Assembly: GCA_012034805.1 (NCBI GenBank)
Contig: JAAUOP010000036.1
Coordinates: forward strand, 1-37,503
DNA length: 37,503 bases
Direction of reading: 5' to 3'
From: Synechococcales cyanobacterium CRU_2_2
Lineage (GTDB): Bacteria; Cyanobacteriota; Cyanobacteriia; PCC-9006; JAAUQQ01
Shown here: positions 16,051-24,206 of the stretch, one piece after another
Numbering within the stretch: position 1 is the first letter of the stretch
Layout of the letters: every line of letters starts with the position of its first letter
Notes under the pieces: model-generated
The model's input: the letters and a program-made list of their open reading frames with translations, nothing else
Told to the model about the DNA's origin: nothing
Databases searched by the model: none
Program-made: the position numbers and the translations under genes

Positions 16051-16976
16051 TCAGGATTTGAATGCGACCATACTTGGAGTCTGGCTTGTTTTTGGATACC
16101 TCGCGCGTGCCAAGAGTTCGGCTTCAGTCGGCAATCTCAGCTTTGAGGCTAACTTTAAGGACTCAAGTATTTTAATCAAGCTAAAGGTGGGGTCTGGCAG
16201 ATAGACAATTTTTCCAGCTTGGATGGTGATGCCATGACGACTAGATGCTTGAAAGGCGTGATGGAGATTGTGCCAACCTTCGCCCATATTCAGCAGTGCC
16301 ACCAATCGATTATTTCGACTTTGATCATCGGTTAGAAACGGTTGATCACCCACCAAATGGCTGAGGGAGTTGACGGTTTGAACGGCATGGAAAGAAGGGT
16401 GGTGCTGAGAAAAAAAGCTCCGAGATATTCAAGACCACCCACAGAGTAGGAGATTATACCCAGCGCAACTAAAGGGATGAAGTGTAGACGGTCAATGATT
16501 TTCAAGACGCGATCGCTCTCCACATCCGCTGGTAGCTTGGCGGGAAAAAACCGAGGCGATAGCAACCATCCCCCTTGAGACCAATAGAAGCCCCGGAGTC
16601 CCTGCGCCGGAGTATAGGGAGAATGGGGATCAAGCTCTCGCTCCACATGTTGATGATGGGTCAGGTGGTGTGCCTTCCACCAGCTCGGCCCCATTTGTCC
16701 TGCGGCAGCCGCCACAAAGCTGCCGACCCACAGCACAAGGGCAGATGCCTGATAGCTTTTGTGGGTCAGGAGCCGATGATAAACCGTACTCGTGGCTAGC
16801 GAACGCGTAACGTATAACAGGATGACCCAAGCAACAGAACCCCAGGACAAGCCGGTGATGAAGACCAGTAGAGACCCGATATGGCTGACGATAATCAGTA
16901 CTGGCCCCATGAGGTAGGAAAGAGCTATGAGTGAGGAGTATGTTCTCATTCTCTTTTCATCATGTTCTGTCATCAT
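16051..16976 (-). pseudogene. Fatty-acid (acyl) desaturase, interrupted by one frameshift
   Basis: Two overlapping frames (16332-16976 and 16051-16356) join into one ~308-residue membrane desaturase. All three histidine boxes that bind the di-iron centre are present: HRLLTH and HHLTHH in the first part and HNLHH (in EGWHNLHHAF) in the second. The segment after the break (FHAVQTVNSLSHLVGDQPFLTDDQSRNN) is the typical VNS...SRNN block. The break is at a run of three A at 16391-16393: restoring one base reads STTLL-FHAVQTVNS. Delta-9 type desaturation of acyl lipids is the likely role. The DPHSPY variant of box II places it with the acyl-CoA/stearoyl desaturase-like group rather than classic DesC. 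Either a sequencing deletion or a recent inactivation. Confidence 0.8.
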
Positions 16977-17129
16977 GTTTTGTCAGCAGACTCTGAAAGG
17001 GTAATTGCGCCCTTAAGTCTAACGTGGATTGAACGAGCGGTGATGATCCCCAAGAGATGTCTAAGCACCAAGCTTCAGCGCCAAGCTGGCGTTGAGTTAT
17101 GCTCGAGTCTGGCAAAGGAGAGGCGATCG

Positions 17130-17845
17130 CTAGAACGTCCCACCGCTAGGCATGACGATGATTTCTTCAACGACGGATCCGGCGGGCATTTGCACCAGGT
17201 TCACGATCGCCTGGGCCACGGCCTCTGGGGTGAGCATCGCCGTTCGATCGAAATCTGCGTCCACGGTTTCAGTATCCCATAGCTCCGTATTCACCGAACC
17301 AGGCGAGACAACACTTACTTGAATAGGACTTTCTTCCAGGGCCAACACTTTGGACAACGAGAGTAGGGCGGCTTTGCTGGCACAATAGGCTCCCCAGTTA
17401 GGAAAGTTTTGATGGGCCGCGATCGACGCAATGTTAATGATTTTGCCGAAGCCCTGGGCCCGCATCTGCGGCAGCACCGCTTGGATGCACTGGAAGGCAC
17501 TAATGACGTTGAGATTGAACAAGGTTTGCCAGTCGGCGAGGGGCATGTCGGCGAGGTTGCCGGTGTAGCCGATGCCAGCGCTATTGATCAACAGCTGAAT
17601 GGGGAAGAGCTGGGCGATCGCCCCTTCAACGTAGGCCGAATATTCTCCAGATCGAGCAGGTCAAGCGCAAGGGGTGTCGCCTCAACGCCCAGGGCTTGCA
17701 CCTCAGCGGCAACTTGATCGAGTTTGTCCTGAGAGCGAGCGAGCAAGAGCAGGTTGTAGCCGGATTGGGCGAGGGCGATCGCGGTTGCCCGACCAATACC
17801 GCTGCTGGCTCCAGTAATCAAGGCACGGGGGGAGGCGGAAGTCAT
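17130..17845 (-). pseudogene. Short-chain dehydrogenase/reductase, interrupted by one frameshift
   Basis: The frames 17588-17845 and 17130-17591 make one classical SDR of ~238 residues when a single base is restored near 17629-17631 (reading RPT-V/L-EGAIAQLFPIQLLINSAG). The first part has the NAD(P)-binding TGASSGIG, the second NSAG and the catalytic Ser...Tyr-x-x-x-Lys (YCASK) with the Asn in LNVISAF. Substrate is unknown; a ketoacyl-reductase-like role is possible. The ATG lies 5 bp after the accA stop, so the two genes form an operon, which hints at fatty-acid metabolism but does not prove it. Confidence 0.8.
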
Positions 17846-17850
17846 AACAT

Positions 17851-18825
17851 TTAGACCTCAACAAACATGCCGATTTTTCGGAATTTTTGATATCGATGCT
17901 CGCGCAACTCTTCGCAAGAAAGCTGACTCAATTGATCAATATTTTCCAGTAGTGCCTGCTTAAGTGTTTCTGCGGCTTGCAGCGGGGCACGATGGGCTCC
18001 CCCCAGGGGCTCGGCTAAGGTTTGGTCTAAAATCCCGAGCTGAGTCAGATCCTGGGCCGTAATCTTGAGTGCTTCGGCGGCTTGTCCTGCCTTACCTGCA
18101 TCTTTCCACAAAATTGCCGCACAGGCCTCTGGGCTGGCGACGGTATAAACCGAATGCTCAAACATCATCAGGCGATCGCCCACGCCAATCCCCAAGGCAC
18201 CGCCGGATCCCCCTTCACCAATCACGGTGCAAATAATCGGGACGTCCAAGCTGAACATTTCTCGCAGATTGTAGGCGATCGCTTCTCCTTGGCCCTGTTC
18301 TTCAGCCTTCACGCCCGCGTAGGCTCCAGGGGTGTCGATAAAGGTCACGATGGGCATACCAAACCGATTGGCGTGTTCCATCAGGCGCATGGCTTTGCGG
18401 TAACCGCCGGGCGAGGCCATGCCAAAGTTACGAGCGACGTTGTCCTTGGTGTCGCGGCCCTTTTGGTGGCCCAGCATGACCATGGCACGTCCGCCGACTC
18501 GGGCAACGCCGCCCACCAAGGCGAGGTCGTCAGAACCTCGGCGATCGCCATGCATCTCAATCCACTCGTCGCTCATGGTCTGGATATAGTCGAGCGTGCT
18601 GGGGCGGCGAGGATGGCGAGCCACCTGGATGCGTTGGGCCGGGGAGAGGCTGCTAAAAATTTCCTGGCGCAGCTGGGCTGCACGGGCCTCAAGCTGTTCG
18701 ATTTGGCCGCTAACATCCACGTCGCTATCTTCTGCTAGGGAGCGAATCTGGTCGATCCGACCCTCGAGCTCTGAGAGGGGCTTTTCAAAGTCCAGCAGGA
18801 CGGGCTTGCGCTCGGTGGTGGTCAT
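17851..18825 (-). CDS. accA: Acetyl-CoA carboxylase carboxyltransferase subunit alpha
   Basis: AccA with AccD forms the carboxyltransferase that moves CO2 from biotin-BCCP to acetyl-CoA, giving malonyl-CoA for fatty-acid synthesis. Conserved blocks are [18 protein letters not shown], the [10 protein letters not shown] segment, [79 protein letters not shown] and [12 protein letters not shown]. The frame opens at 18900, but the ATG at 18825 ([16 protein letters not shown]) gives 324 residues, the usual length, and the extra 25 residues are not family-like. The SDR gene follows after 5 bp. It sits near the biotin cluster, which supplies the cofactor of the same enzyme. Confidence 0.96.
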   Translation of the reverse strand: MTTTERKPVLLDFEKPLSELEGRIDQIRSLAEDSDVDVSGQIEQLEARAAQLRQEIFSSLSPAQRIQVARHPRRPSTLDYIQTMSDEWIEMHGDRRGSDDLALVGGVARVGGRAMVMLGHQKGRDTKDNVARNFGMASPGGYRKAMRLMEHANRFGMPIVTFIDTPGAYAGVKAEEQGQGEAIAYNLREMFSLDVPIICTVIGEGGSGGALGIGVGDRLMMFEHSVYTVASPEACAAILWKDAGKAGQAAEALKITAQDLTQLGILDQTLAEPLGGAHRAPLQAAETLKQALLENIDQLSQLSCEELREHRYQKFRKIGMFVEV

Positions 18826-18952
18826 GGGCGCGGGGTCTCCTGTATCAATCCAGTAGGGCCTCAGTGGGGCCTCAATCGAATGCTTGGGGCCGTTGCTCAT
18901 CCTATCATTCGTTTAGCTCTAGTTGGCCCAAACCGTCAGCTCAAGTGTTAGG

Positions 18953-19347
18953 TCAGTCGGTCAACTCGAACCAGCACCTCACCCCGCCCCAAGCGAACCC
19001 GCAGGGTTTCTCAGAATCCCGCAAATGCAACAACGTCATCAGAGTTTGCGCATCTCCTTGTTCAGCATCTAGGTTCGGATTGCAAAGAACCACCACTTGG
19101 TTATACTTCGTGAGGTGGAGGTTTTCCAATACTCCTCGATCCGTCGTATCCCCCTGAAGATACTGAAGATAGAGTACAGCTTGCTGGTGGAGATCGAGAG
19201 ACTCCTGGGATAACGCGTAAAGCTGCGAACCCCATCTGCTGGAGGTCATGGTACTCACTAAAGGAAAAACTGTGGCGACTATCGAGCCAACCAAAGTCAG
19301 CGATACCCCGCGCTTGAGCCCGTCAAATCGTGATCATCTTTCTGCAT
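18953..19347 (-). pseudogene. Remnant of a CASTOR/POLLUX-type ion channel (RCK-domain) gene
   Basis: Reading on the minus strand, an ATG at 19347 starts MQKDD, then after a one-base frame change near 19331-19336 the sequence reads [20 protein letters not shown], which resembles the first membrane segment of CASTOR/POLLUX-like proteins. The frame then passes almost at once to [14 protein letters not shown] and VVVLCNPNLDAEQGDAQTLMTLLHLRD, which resembles the second RCK domain. These proteins are normally 600 or more residues, so several hundred residues between the two parts are missing, as is the C-terminus. The remnant is wedged between accA and bioF. Identification is from motif memory and is moderately sure. 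Confidence 0.5.
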
Positions 19348-19471
19348 CGAGAGTGGAACCTTCGTTGGGCTCGTTCCAAAGCCCTTATTTCAGAACAAGC
19401 AGTCGATCGCTTGGCCCAGGCGTTCGCTACTCTGGAAAGACAGCAAGCTGTGACAACGGCGATCGCTCCCC

Positions 19472-20680
19472 ATGACCTTGCCCAACACCCCGCCCCACAA
19501 ATGGCAGTTTGTCGCAACCGCTCTGGCCGAGCGCGATCGCACCCACCGCCGCCGCACCCTGTCCGTGCTCATGCCCGTTGACGCCATCCACGTTCGCAAA
19601 GGCACGGGCGACCGCCTCCTGATCAACTTCAGTGCCAACGACTACCTTGGCCTGTCCAAACATCCCCAAGTGATCGCCCAGGCGATCGACTATACCCAAC
19701 GCTACGGCACCGGAGCCACCGCTTCGCGCTTGGTGGCAGGCAGTTTTGACATTCATCGCAACCTCGAACACCAGCTCGCCCAGGCCCTCGGAACTGAAGC
19801 CGCCCTGCTGTTTGGCACCGGCTTTCAGGCCAACGCGACGGTTTTACCCGTCTTGCTCGACAAAGATGCCTTGGTGCTGTGCGATCGCCTCGTCCATAAC
19901 AGCCTGCTCCAGGGCATCCGGGCCAGCGGCGCGCGCTTTGTTCGCTATGCCCACAATGATTTAAACGCTCTCGAATTTCAGTTGCAAAAGCATCAAAACA
20001 AGACCTATAGTCGAGTGATGATTGTCAGTGAAACGGTGTTTAGCATGGATGGCGATCGCAGTGATGTACCCGCCTTGGTGGAATTGAGCGATCGTTACGG
20101 TGCAATTCTCTACCTCGATGACGCCCATGCCTTCGGGGTTTTGGGGCCAGAGGGCATGGGATTAGCCGCGAACATGCCGGGAGTAGACATCATCGTCGGG
20201 ACGTTTGGCAAAGCCTGTGGGGCCTCGGGGGCGTTTGTGGCCTGCTCGGAAGCGGTGCGAGATCATTTGATTAATTTTTGCGCAGGTGTTATTTATACAA
20301 CTGCATTGTCTCCTGGGGTGGTCGGGGCTGTAGAGGCGGCGATCGTCCTCTTTCCCAGCCTGGAGGCCGAGCGACAGCATTTACTGGGAGAATCAGAGTG
20401 GTTGCGATTACAACTAAATCAACTGAATTACAGCACAGCAGGTTCGGCTTCACAAATCGTTCCGGCGATCGTTGGCCCGGAAGATAAAACGTTAGCACTG
20501 GCTGCATGGCTCGAAACCCAGGGTTGCTTGGCCACGGCCATTCGTCCGCCCACAGTTGCCACCGGGACTTCGCGGATTCGGCTGGCGCTGTCTTGCCAGC
20601 ATGGGCGATCGCACCTCACGCAGCTTGTGACAGCGATCGAAGTCTGGGATTATCCGTCGGGATCAACAGGCCTTAACTGA
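19472..20680 (+). CDS. bioF: 8-amino-7-oxononanoate synthase
   Basis: BioF is a PLP-dependent alpha-oxoamine synthase that condenses pimeloyl-ACP (or -CoA) with L-alanine, releasing CO2, to form 8-amino-7-oxononanoate in biotin synthesis. The 402-residue protein shows NFSANDYLGLSKHP, GTGATASRLVAG, the HxxLE-type HRNLEHQLA, FGTGFQANATVLP, SETVFSMDGD, LDDAHAFGVLGPEG, and the PLP-binding Lys247 in GTFGKACGASGAFV, followed by YTTALSPGVVGA. Length is usual (~385-400). Its stop overlaps the end of a convergent minus-strand gene by 8 bp. The other biotin genes of the window lie just beyond that gene. Confidence 0.92.
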   Translation: MTLPNTPPHKWQFVATALAERDRTHRRRTLSVLMPVDAIHVRKGTGDRLLINFSANDYLGLSKHPQVIAQAIDYTQRYGTGATASRLVAGSFDIHRNLEHQLAQALGTEAALLFGTGFQANATVLPVLLDKDALVLCDRLVHNSLLQGIRASGARFVRYAHNDLNALEFQLQKHQNKTYSRVMIVSETVFSMDGDRSDVPALVELSDRYGAILYLDDAHAFGVLGPEGMGLAANMPGVDIIVGTFGKACGASGAFVACSEAVRDHLINFCAGVIYTTALSPGVVGAVEAAIVLFPSLEAERQHLLGESEWLRLQLNQLNYSTAGSASQIVPAIVGPEDKTLALAAWLETQGCLATAIRPPTVATGTSRIRLALSCQHGRSHLTQLVTAIEVWDYPSGSTGLN

Positions 20681-21265
20681 CCATCCAAACCAGTTGGGCG
20701 AGCAATGCCTCGATGGGGTTGAGTGAATAGTCGGTCAGATCGAGCGTGACGAGGGTGTCTTCTAGCTTGAGAAAGCGCCAGAGCAACCCATTGCTGATAC
20801 AACCATAGGCATTGCCTTCAATCTGTTTCGATCGGTTAAAGCGCTGGGCCGCGACCATCTCGGCCACGCATTGACCATAGCCACTAGCAATATCGGCTTT
20901 TTTGCCTCTACCAGCATGACCGCCGGGGCTTGGGGAATCAGAATACTAGTCGAGCGGCAGAGGAGGAAATCGACGATGCCATTGAGGCCGATTGTGGCAT
21001 CAAATGAAAACTCTCGGCCTGAGAATAGCGTCACTTGATCGTGGAGTAGTTCGCGCACTTCGAGGAGAATGGGGTAGATAATGCCTTCAGAGCGGGCTTT
21101 CTCGCTGGCGGCGGAGACGATCGGAATACTGCGTTTGAGGAAGGTGGTCAGCATCACCGAGGGGGTAACGGGTCGGAGATCTGCGGGAAAAAAGCAGGCT
21201 TCGAGAATGCTGAGGTTGAAGGCATCAATCGATTGTTCTAGGGTCTCAAACTGGCTGTAGGACAT
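20673..21265 (-). pseudogene. Conserved cyanobacterial PD-(D/E)XK-like hypothetical protein, one frameshift
   Basis: Two frames (20762-21265 and 20673-20867) join into a ~197-residue protein when the T6 run at 20898-20903 is given one more base: the reading then is VEAKKADIASGYGQCVAEMVAAQRFN. The pattern (EKARSEGIIYPILLEVREL, LFSGREFSFDATIGLNGIVDFLL, the V-E-A-K-K core, then GQCVAEMVAA and ISNGLLWRFLKLED) is that of a family common in cyanobacteria and related in outline to restriction-endonuclease-like N-terminal HsdR domains. Asp in GIVDF and E-x-K in VEAKK would be the nuclease-fold core residues. Function is unknown. It interrupts the biotin cluster on the opposite strand. Confidence 0.7.
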
Positions 21266-21418
21266 GTCGGATACCTAGGGTTATTGCCGGTCATCATGGG
21301 TTGCCGTTGCCTGATTGTAACGCTGGGCTAAGACTTAGAATAGAAGCAGCCCATTCCCAGAGAACCGCTACAAATGCGCGAGACAGGTGTGTCACCCACA
21401 ACACGTTCGATCGCCGAA

Positions 21419-21451
21419 GCGATTGCTGGGGAAGCTTGCGAAGCAATCGCC
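21419..21451 (-). repeat. Dispersed ~33-bp element, divergent copy 4 (inside the hydrolase-BioC gene)
   Basis: On the minus strand this reads GGCGATTGCTTCGCAAGCTT then CCCCAGCAATCGC. It shares the ends and the core (GGCGATTG, CGC-AAGCT, CAG-ATCGC) with the copies at 31444-31477 and 24447-24477 but with several changes. It encodes EAIAGEACEAIA just before the GWG motif of the hydrolase domain. Confidence 0.45.
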
Positions 21452-21821
21452 TATCATGGCTGGGGGTACGATCGCCACTTTTGGCAGCCCTGGGAAACCC
21501 TGCTGGCTCAACAACATATTGTGCTGAAGTGCTTCGATCGCGGCTACTTTGGATCGCCGGTGCAGCCGACGTTTAGCCATTCAACCGGTCGCAGGCTGAT
21601 CTTGGCCCATTCCTACGGTCTCCACCTTTGCCCGCCTGAGCTACTGCAGGCGGCAGATGCAGTGGTTGTATTTGCAAGTTTTGTGCAATTTCATCCCCAG
21701 GAAGCACGGGCGCGACGGCGATCGCAGCGCATCCTCCAGCGGATGATCGACCAATGTCGTCTTGACCCTGAGTCGGTGCTGCGGGCCTTTTGGGAAACGT
21801 GTGGCCATGGTCTAAAGTTAC

Positions 21822-21881
21822 GCGAACAGGCGATAGGCGAACAGACGATATGTGAACAGACGATATGTGAACAGACGACAC
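21822..21881. repeat. 15-bp tandem array in the hydrolase domain of the BioC fusion
   Basis: Four units of GTGAACAGACGATAT type (21822, 21837, 21852, 21867) encode EQAIG, EQTIC, EQTIC, EQTTP. Frame is kept, and the segment probably extends a loop or the lid of the hydrolase domain. Confidence 0.85.
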
Positions 21882-23031
21882 CTCTCCTGGTGGATGATTT
21901 AGTCGCGTTGGGGCGATCGCAGATGAACTTAGAGGATTGGATGCGATCGCCCCAGAATTCGCCCTTGATCATCCTTATCCAAGGCAATCAAGACCACATC
22001 GTCCCCTCCAGTCGCGCCCCTGATCTACTGGAGTTTTGGGCCAACCCCAACGCAACGCTGATCCAGATGGACGGCCCCCATGCCCTGCCCGTCACCCAGT
22101 CACAACACTGTTGGGATGCTTGCTGGGCGCTGTTGCAGCCCGTGATCAAACCTGCATTCCAACCTGAGTTCCAACCTACGATTAAACCTGGGGTGATACC
22201 TGCACCGCCATCGATCATCATTGCCCAGGCCTTTGGCCAAGCTGCCGACACTTACGATCGCCATGGAACAGCCCAATGTGCTTGTGCCGATCATCTTTTA
22301 GCGTTCGTCCCGACGGGATTTCTGGATCATCTTCCCCCCGGCCCAGTGCTGGAATTTGGCTGTGGAACCGGCTTTTTGACCCAGGGCCTGATCGCGCGCT
22401 TGGGGGCACTCGCAGCCTCGAAATTACCGACTTGTCTGCCACGATGCTGGCCCGCTGCCAGGAACAGGTTGCAGCCCTCTCGATCGCGGCCCCGCTTCAC
22501 CCTTTGCCTCACCCCCAGCCCCAATCGCCGCAGTTCTACACCCTAGATGCCGAGGCCATCCCGACCACCGCTGGCCCCTACGCCCTAATCACCAGCAACT
22601 TTGCACTGCAATGGTTCCAGACGCCCGAGGCTAGCGTACTGCGTCTGTTGCGATCGCTCCTCCCTGGCGGCTGGCTGCTGCTCTCATTTCCAAGTAATCG
22701 CAGTTTTCCCCAGTGGCGATCGCTGTGTGCGCAGTTGGGCTTGCCCCGTCCTGGGAATGCGCTGCCGGAGCCGGAGCCGCTGATCGAAGCGTTGCGATCG
22801 CGATCGCGCCAGTGCTTGGTTCAAGAGCATTGCCTGCCGCTGCAGTTCGAGTGCGCGCTAGACTTTTTGAAGCATTTTAGGGCGATCGGTGCTGCGACTC
22901 GTTTGGCGGGCGCTCGCCCCAACCCCGCCCAGCTTCGCCAGCTGATCACCACCTGGGATCGCCAAAGCCCCAACGGCATCACCGTGGACTACCATGCCAT
23001 TTGTCTCGCTGTGCAGAAGTAAGAGAACACT

Positions 23032-23736
23032 ATGAGCGCCATTCCCTGGCCCCCAGCCTTCTTCATCACCGGCACCGACACCGATGTCGGCAAAAGTGTG
23101 GTGTCGGCAATTCTGACCTTGGACTTGGGGGCTACCTACTGGAAACCGATCCAAGCTGGACTCAAGCCTTATACCGATACCGAATTTGTCCACCAGGTGA
23201 CGGGGCTAGACCACTCCCATTTTTTCCCCGAGCGGTTTCGATTGACCCAACCCCTGTCTCCCCATACAGCGGCGGCGATCGACGGGATCGAGATCCAGCT
23301 CAGCGATTTCAGCTTACCGACTCGACCCCTGGCTCCAGGCTCTGATCGATCCGCAGATCCATCCGCTCCATCCGCTCCATCCGGGGCGATCGCCACCACG
23401 CTCTACAAACCTCACTTAATCGTCGAAGGGGCTGGTGGGTTGCGGGTGCCGATCAACCCAGAGCAATACATGACCGACCTGATTCAACACCTCGGTTTGC
23501 CAGTGCTTCTGGTCGCCCGTAGCGGCTTGGGAACCATCAATCACACCATTTTGTCGATCGAATGCCTGCGCCACCGCGGCATCCCGCTGCTGGGGGTGGT
23601 GCTCAATGGCCCCCGTAATGAGGGGAATCGGCGGGCGATCGCCCACTACGGTAAGACTTCCATCCTGGCAGAGATTGAACCGCTGAGTTCCCTGAATCCC
23701 ACGACCTTGCAGGCGGCATGGCAAAGCTTCGACTGA
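23032..23736 (+). CDS. bioD: Dethiobiotin synthetase
   Basis: BioD uses ATP and CO2 to close the ureido ring on 7,8-diaminononanoate, giving dethiobiotin. The 234-residue protein has the P-loop GTDTDVGKS (residues 14-22) after ITG, the substrate-binding YWKPIQAGLKP, and the second-site motif VEGAGGLRVPIN, followed by LPVLLVARSGLGTINHT and VVLNGPRNEGNRRAIAHYG. All are diagnostic. A Ser/Ala/Pro linker (SADPSAPSAPSGA, partly a 9-bp repeat) is inserted before the TLYKPHLIVEGAGG segment. The gene starts 9 bp after the hydrolase-BioC gene, so the two are co-transcribed. bioA/bioU and bioB are not in the window. Confidence 0.93.
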   Translation: MSAIPWPPAFFITGTDTDVGKSVVSAILTLDLGATYWKPIQAGLKPYTDTEFVHQVTGLDHSHFFPERFRLTQPLSPHTAAAIDGIEIQLSDFSLPTRPLAPGSDRSADPSAPSAPSGAIATTLYKPHLIVEGAGGLRVPINPEQYMTDLIQHLGLPVLLVARSGLGTINHTILSIECLRHRGIPLLGVVLNGPRNEGNRRAIAHYGKTSILAEIEPLSSLNPTTLQAAWQSFD

Positions 23737-24206
23737 GCCTTTCAAGCCATCAATGTGGAGCAAAACGCCTCGATTATGACAGAGCAAGGGACAACGCGAG
23801 GAGTCACCCAACTCAAAACTTCTCCATAGAAACGCTGAGACGTAGTAAAAGTGACAGAAACCCCCCAAATTCTCACGTCAACTTCTAGCCCATCCATCCT
23901 GAGAGTTCGAGATTACCTGCGAAGAAGTAATCACTTCGAGATCCACTGGGGCAGCACCCTAAGTTCCGCCCGCATGAGTGACTAAAAGAACTCTGCAAAA
24001 GAATAAATAACGATTAGGGTAGTTCATGATGCGGGTACGGGATAATTTTCCCATCCTGATCAGGGGGCCACCCACGAAGTGACACGGGGCCGACTGCCAT
24101 CTTCACAGATTTCGGATCCGTTGATGACACTGTACTTAAATTTCTGCCTGTGGCCACTTTGCTCGACCGTCCCTCTTCTAGTCACCGTCCCCTGGATGGT
24201 CTACCC
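23737..24206. other. Intergenic region upstream of the TPR gene, ~470 bp
   Basis: No convincing gene or RNA was found. It includes a short inverted repeat (GAAGT-AATC-ACTTC at about 23925-23938), several in-frame stops on all strands and a TGTACTTAAAT stretch near 24131-24141 that could serve as a promoter box. The TPR frame is already open from a GTG at 24150. Confidence 0.4.

Larger units (their letters stand above)
21374..23022 (+). pseudogene. bioC: Alpha/beta-hydrolase-BioC fusion (pimeloyl-ACP methyl esterase + malonyl-ACP O-methyltransferase), one frameshift
   Basis: Residues ~25-255 are a hydrolase of BioH/BioG type, with YHGWGYDRHFW, a probable triad Ser80 (AHSYG), Asp207 (GNQDHIVP) and His236 (DGPHALP). 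After a Pro/Gln/Phe linker, BioC begins: IIAQAFGQAADTYDRHG, the SAM motif LEFGCGTGFLTQGL, then, in the next frame, LEITDLSATMLARC, ALITSNFALQWF and the LLPGGWLLLSFP block. The frame break is at the G5 run 22402-22406; six G would read ARLGGTRSLEITDLS. The joined protein is ~549 residues. BioC methylates malonyl-ACP so fatty-acid synthase can build pimeloyl-ACP methyl ester, and the esterase removes the methyl group. bioD follows after 9 bp. Confidence 0.8.

Noticed and set aside
18826..18900. Longer accA start
   Set aside because: The 25 added residues have no family resemblance; [16 protein letters not shown] is the usual AccA start.
19330..19581. Plus-strand 83-codon frame before bioF
   Set aside because: It runs into bioF in another frame and overlaps the minus-strand channel remnant; the first 45 residues look somewhat protein-like, but there is no start signal or recognised family.
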